Shown here in pieces: positions 59,464 through 64,000 of a stretch of DNA of 64,000 nt. The number at the start of each line of letters is the position of its first letter. Position 1 is the first letter of the stretch. The notes beneath the pieces are model-generated. The model searched no databases. It was not told where the DNA came from and saw only the letters and a list, made by a program, of their open reading frames with translations. Position numbers and translations under genes: made by a program. This stretch comes from Pyrus communis (lineage: Eukaryota; Streptophyta; Magnoliopsida; Rosales; Rosaceae). The DNA is taken from positions 6,279,060 through 6,343,059 of the forward strand of contig NC_084805.1 of the NCBI RefSeq assembly GCF_963583255.1, in the 5' to 3' direction.

Positions 59464-59772
59464 TCATACACAGTTGATTGTCGGGAAGGATTTCTTCCTC
59501 GAATGGTAGGGCAGTAGTAAACCCGGGATCTTTGAGAATCTTCTGGTGTGTGCCTTTGGGATAAGCTCCTTGGCCAGGAGGCCTTGATTTAGATTTGCTG
59601 TCTCTAGAAGAACCTGAGTGGTAAAGACTTCAAGGCGGGCGATAATGTTTTTGATAGCGTTCATCACTTTGTCTAATCTGGAGAGTTTGGATCGTTCCTT
59701 GGTTCGCATGTTCTTCTTAAGATCTTTCACTGATGTATGTATCTTTAGGGCATCTTCCCAAACCTGATCCAT
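59464..59772 (-). pseudogene. gypsy gag-like remnant
   Basis: A 102-aa frame rich in Lys and helix-forming residues (KDLKKNMRTKERSKLSRLDK) between the leader and the protease remnant. Assigned by position; I see no zinc knuckle. Confidence 0.5.
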
Positions 59773-59897
59773 AAAGGAGGCATCTTTGCTCCCTAGGTCT
59801 GTGTCTTGCCATGGGATGATATTCTAAACATAGCTTCCATAAGGTGGAGTGATATGGTTGAGAGGAATATGAGTTCACTCTCAATGAAAGCACCAAT

Positions 59898-60437
59898 TGT
59901 TGGAATCAAATTCGCGCACCTCCGTGTGAGCACAAATCTGAATAATCTGTAGTACAATGAAACAACCGTGACCAAGCCCAAGGGCGATGAGGTGTGTTGG
60001 CCAAAGGCTTCCGATGGTCAAGTTAGTTAATGATTTTAGACTCAAGCAGTGGGCAAAAGAATTCAAGTATTTAGATTGCGTTACCATAGATGAACCCTAG
60101 ATGGGTGCAATTATATCGTGGGAGAAAGACTTTTTTAAGATAAAATCCTCGTTTGAAGCCAAGAGAATTCTAAAGGATTTCTAGAAGTAGATATTGCATC
60201 CTCTTAGGAGTTGTGATTACTTGCGGTGCACACCAATTCTAGATTGTAGGAACTCTAAGACTTATAGTATCTGATTGTGTCCATATTCGAATCAGATCAC
60301 GTGTATTACAGAACAAGCATGGTCATCCCGTAGAGTCGTGATAGTGGCATCGCTACTCTGTCTGACACAGTCGGAGCTGGTGAGTCCAGGACCGAACTTC
60401 TGAGGTAACTGTATTCGGATCAGACTTACTTTGACCC
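59898..60437 (-). repeat. 5' LTR of the degenerate gypsy
   Basis: Counterpart of 56318-56877. It starts at TGTTGGAATC on + and is followed on the minus strand by the ATTGGTGC leader. Confidence 0.7.
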
Positions 60438-60479
60438 TGAAATTCTAATCCCATATTAGTTTATCTGACTGAAATAATT

Positions 60480-61650
60480 AGTACAATTCGACTTGCCAAA
60501 TGAGTTGTCATAAACTCATGGTCATAGAGAACCTGGCTAAAAAAAAAGAGAGGAGAAATTAGGTTCTCATCCTTCCTTTTGCTACTCCATTGATTAAAAT
60601 CCTATTCATTTTCAATTTTTGATCAAGGTCCTTGGGTATTATAACATCATTAATTATTTTAATAATAAAATATTTTTTTATTTCTAAATATATTCATTTA
60701 ATGTTTAAAATGTTACAATTAGTATATTTATATTTATGACTAAATTTTTTTATCATATATTTTTAGCTTTAGTTTGTATCCATTTTTAATTTGTACCAAT
60801 TTTCTTTTCAGTTTTAATTCGTACCCATATATTAATTTCTTTTTTTATCCATATTTTTTTAAAGTTATTTGTATTTGTACCCATATATATTTTTTTATTT
60901 GTACTTTTTATTGTGCTAAATGTACCCATGCTAATTATATGTACCCATTCATGTAAAACTTTTTAATCTTAAAATGTACTCATTCTTAAATATACCAATT
61001 TGTTATATGTACTCATTCTTAAATATACCAATTTGTTATATGTAAAATGTACCCTTTTTTTTGGGAAGTGTTATTGACACTCCAAAAATCTTATTCTATA
61101 CTCCTCACAAATTTATTTTTCTTTCCTAATATAGAAAGTTTGGAGTGTATAATGAGATTTTTGGAGTGCTAATAACAACTCCTTATATATATATATAATC
61201 TATTCAATTTTTTTCTAATCCATATTTAAACTTATATGGGTACATTCTTTTTTCTTTGATTTTAAAATGTATCAATGTCAAATTTAATCGAAGAAATTTA
61301 CTAATGTTATTAAACCTAATATCTTTTTCTTTTTTTGTGATTTTGAAGAATGTACCCATGTTTTGATACAATAATTTTTTTGGTTAATTTTGTTGAATGT
61401 ACCCATGTTTATATATATATACAGACACACAATAGTATATTTATATTTTAATATTTTTAATCCCACAAATTATGGTTTTTATTTAAAATTTCATTTATAT
61501 AAAAAACTAAAATTTCTAATTTTTAATTTAAAAAATATAGTAACGTACATAGAAATAAATTATCACATTAATTTTAGAGACCTCGATCAAAAATTAAAAA
61601 CAAATAAGGTTTCAATCAAAAATATTCATAACTAAGGATCACATCCAAAA
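60480..61650. repeat. AT-rich region with scattered TGTACCCAT words
   Basis: TGTACCCAT or a close variant (TGTACTCAT, CGTACCCAT, TGTACCAAT) recurs at about 60795, 60830, 60875, 60920, 60940, 60975, 61010, 61351 and 61399, unevenly spaced in AT-rich sequence. A direct duplication of about 33 bp (TGTACTCATTCTTAAATATA and following) lies at 60977-61043. It is non-coding and ends about 150 bp upstream of the SPB1 start. Confidence 0.65.
61063..61182. mobile_element. small MITE (about 120 bp fold-back)
   Basis: GACACTCCAAAAATCTTATT at 61076-61095 pairs with AATGAGATTTTTGGAGTGCT at 61151-61170, and the arms extend to about 42 bp with few mismatches. It is inserted inside the TGTACCCAT region. Confidence 0.75.
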
Positions 61651-61808
61651 TCTTCCAAAAAAAAAAAAAAAAAAAAAGGTTAAAAAGGCTTAAGACCCCG
61701 ACGCTGCGTTTTGCTTTTATTTTGGCAGTCTAATTTATAAAAGCCCTACCAAAACCCTAATCCAATTTCCACCACCTCTCTTTCTGTGTATTGGACTCTT
61801 GAGAAGCC

Positions 61809-63942
61809 ATGGGAAAGGTGAAGGGCAAGCACCGTTTGGACAAGTACTACAAACTAGCCAAGGAGCATGGCTACCGCTCCCGAGCTTCATGGAAGCTTGC
61901 CCAGCTCGACACCAAGCACCAATTCCTTCACTCTTCTCACGCCGTCCTCGACCTCTGCGCCGCGCCCGGCGGTTGGATGCAAGTCGCCGTGCAGCGCGTT
62001 CCCGTCGGCAGCCTCGTGGTCGGCGTCGACTTGGTCCCTATCGCCCCTGTCCGCGGCGCCTTCTCGATCCAACAGGACATCACCAAGCCAGAATGCACGG
62101 CCAGGCTCAGAAAGCTGATGAAGGAGAATGGCTGTTCGGCTTTTGATTTGGTGCTTCATGATGGGTCGCCCAATGTCGGCGGCGCGTGGTCTTCGGAGGC
62201 CACTGCTCAGAATGCTTTGGTCGTTGATGCGGTGAAGTTGGCTACTCAGCTTTTGGCTCCCAAAGGAACATTTATTACTAAAGTATGTATTGAATTTCAT
62301 ATTGGCAATTGGGTTTTTGTTGGTTTGTGTTGGATTAGAACTTGAAACTTAACAACTCAAAGTTTAAACTTTGAGTTGTTAAGTTTCAAGTTCTAATTTT
62401 TTGGTTCATTACTGCATTCCATTTAAATTCAACTTGTTTTTCAAGTATTTTTCTACATTTAATAATTTGTTTTCATAATTGAAATTTTTTTTCGGTTCAA
62501 TTTATATTCTGAATGGGGCCGCAGTTGGAATTAATTTTACTTCTGTATGATTGAAATTCGTGTTTTCAATTTGTTTTTCGAGCTCAAGCATGTTAATATC
62601 AAGATTTGAATTGTGGACGTCCTTAACCATACAAGTATTTTGTTTATGTATTTCGATTAGTTTTGTTTAAGAAGCTGGGCGCTTATTATTGTTTTGTCGC
62701 AGATCTTCAGGTCGCAAGATTATAATGCTGTCTACTATTGTATGAAGGAGGTGATTTTCTACTTCTTATTTACTGTAATCTTTACATTGTTGGACTAGTT
62801 GATACTAGTATATAGATCACAAAACATATTTATTCCAAACCTCTGGATTGATTAGCATGTCTGATCCTGGTATATAACCTGCAGTTGTTTGAGAAGGTTG
62901 AACAGGATAAACCAGCAGCTAGTCGTAGCTCTTCTGCGGAGACGTATCTTTTGGGTTTTAAGTACAAGGCTCCTGCAAAGATTGATCCGCGTCTACTTGA
63001 CGTGAAACATCTATTTAAGTCTGTAGAACCTCAGAAGAAGGTAACTCATATTAGATGAAACAGAATACCAGCTTTACTTAAGTACAAAATTCTTTCCTTT
63101 TTAAAAAAAAAATATTGTTTTAATATATTTGTTTCTCCTTGTAACTCCTTGATATAGGTGGTAGATGTACTAAGAGGAACAAAGCAAAAAAGACACCGTG
63201 ATGGGTAAACGTTCTTTCTAATTTTTTTTTCTTTTATATCTTTACCTTGATCACTTTTGTATGAGCTTCAGCATTGTAATTACCAAAAACAGGGTGATTG
63301 CATGTGTTTTTTCTGCAAGATTTTATAGTCTTTTAAGTGGTTATTGTTTTTTCCCTATAAATTTCGAACATGGGTAGGCAGTTTTTAACTGCAGAGTAAC
63401 ACAGATGGGTCAATGATTTTGTTCTATCCATCATTGACCTTGTTTGTTCAAACTTTTATTAGTTCTTATGATTGCTATCTTGACCCGGTTCTCTTTATAT
63501 TTTTGAGGTTCCTGTGATTGCTATCTCATAAGTGTTGCATGATTGTGTTCTATATACAGGTATGAAGATGGAGACACAATTTTGAGAAAAGTGTCTTCTG
63601 CTGCTGCTTTCATTTGGTCTGATGTTCCTCTCGATATCCTTGGTTCTACTACTTCCATAAGCTTTGACGATGAGGCATCTTTGCCCATCAAGGATCATGC
63701 TTTAACAACAGAAGAGGTAGTCCCTTTTTTTTTTTTTTTTTTAATTTTTTTTATTTGCATGTTCTCTTTATATAGATTTTACTTTCCCCTACTAGCTGAA
63801 AAAAATGTGTTTTATCAGCCCCTTAAATACTTTGGAACCCTTGTAGTGTTCCAACCACTTTAACTATTACGGTTTGACAGGTTAAAACTCTCTGTGATGA
63901 TCTGCGTGTGTTGGGGAAGCAAGATTTCAAGTACCTTTTGAA
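61809..63942 (+). CDS. SPB1: SPB1/FtsJ3-type AdoMet-dependent rRNA 2'-O-methyltransferase, 5' part (gene runs off the window)
   Basis: Six exons with GT-AG borders: 61809-62282, 62703-62750, 62885-63040, 63158-63204, 63560-63716 and 63881-63942, giving about 314 codons with continuous phase. Residues 1-200 are the FtsJ fold: SAM motif DLCAAPGGW (48-56), acidic D118 in VLHDGSPN, K158 at the end of exon 1 (APKGTFITK), then IFRSQDYNAVYY, and E193 in SSSAETYLLG. With K29 these complete the K-D-K-E catalytic tetrad of 2'-O-methyltransferases. The downstream part begins the SPB1 middle region (DUF3381). The yeast homologue methylates the 25S rRNA A-loop in pre-60S nucleolar particles. Exon 1 is GC-rich (about 60%) against AT-rich surroundings. 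The start ATG in AAGCCATGGG is the first in frame. Confidence 0.96.
62334..62397. repeat. perfect 64-bp palindrome in SPB1 intron 1
   Basis: The stretch from ATTAGAACTTG to CAAGTTCTAAT equals its own reverse complement over 64 bases with no loop, centred on GTTTAAAC at about 62365-62366. It starts 51 bp downstream of the exon 1 donor and would form a 32-bp stem in pre-mRNA or a cruciform in DNA. Confidence 0.95.
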
Positions 63943-64000
63943 GTAAGAAATGCTGTTTCTTTAATCTATAAAATGCTCTTTTAGATTTAAAGATTGGCTA

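Larger units (their letters stand above)
56318..60437 (-). mobile_element. degenerate Ty3/gypsy element with two diverged LTRs
   Basis: Two related LTR-like blocks (56318-56877 and 59898-60437) enclose about 3 kb. Shared words include TTTTAGACTCAAG, AGAAGTAGATATTGCA, GCAGAACAAGCATGGTCAT-type text and GTATTCGGATCA. Minus-strand ATTGGTGCTTTCATTGAG (complement at 59880-59897) directly follows the high-coordinate LTR, as in plant gypsy elements with an LTR ending in CAATTGGTGC. The interior has gag-like and protease remnants but no RT, RNase H or integrase. No target duplication is recognised. Confidence 0.75.

Noticed and set aside
61799..62146. 115-aa Arg- and Pro-rich ORF overlapping SPB1 exon 1
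   Set aside because: It is in a shifted frame of a GC-rich exon. The SPB1 frame has a complete FtsJ domain.

Overview
This is nuclear DNA from a flowering plant. The evidence is AT-rich intergenic sequence, genes with many GT-AG introns, several classes of plant LTR retrotransposon, plant MITEs and tRNA-derived SINEs, and genes whose best matches are plant families (DUF4408/DUF761, a PCH1-like protein, RPS25, SPB1). The repeat style suggests a eudicot, probably Rosaceae (Malus/Pyrus type). That placement is an inference from memory of such repeats and was not computed.

Layout. 1-3267 is the 3' part of a decayed Ty1/copia element on +. 3268-10000 holds no recognisable gene but carries a CACTA-like MITE, a SINE with clear target-site duplications and a non-autonomous hAT element. 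10010-26599 is a cluster of three structurally complete LTR retrotransposons, all on the minus strand and each with its own 5-bp target duplication: copia (10010-14279, GTGGA), chromodomain gypsy (15627-20762, TTCAT) and copia (20889-26599, AGATG, LTR ends not TG/CA). A SINE nested in a MITE lies between the first two. 29319-32884 is a gutted copia on + whose gag/protease half has been replaced by an unrelated LTR-like block.

33600-39100 is a zone of gene debris: an intron-bearing RPS25 pseudogene, a TIR element with TAA flanks that carries the first exons of an ER metallopeptidase 1-like gene, and a lone SKU5-like multicopper oxidase exon. 42600-49750 is the gene island: an intact single-exon DUF4408/DUF761 gene on + with a 40-codon upstream ORF, and an intact three-coding-exon PCH1-like gene on the minus strand. 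51000-60440 is again repeats: two inverted-repeat elements, a broken hAT transposase, an LTR-like block and a degenerate gypsy pair of LTRs around a gag/protease remnant. 60480-61650 is AT-rich with scattered TGTACCCAT words. 61809 to the window end is the 5' part of an SPB1-type rRNA 2'-O-methyltransferase gene, with a perfect 64-bp palindrome in intron 1.

The three intact genes are unrelated housekeeping or regulatory genes and do not form a functional unit. No CRISPR, operon or tRNA/rRNA gene was seen. The unusual signals are the exon-carrying TIR element, the non-canonical LTR termini, the loopless intron palindrome, the uORF and the multi-copy SINE family.
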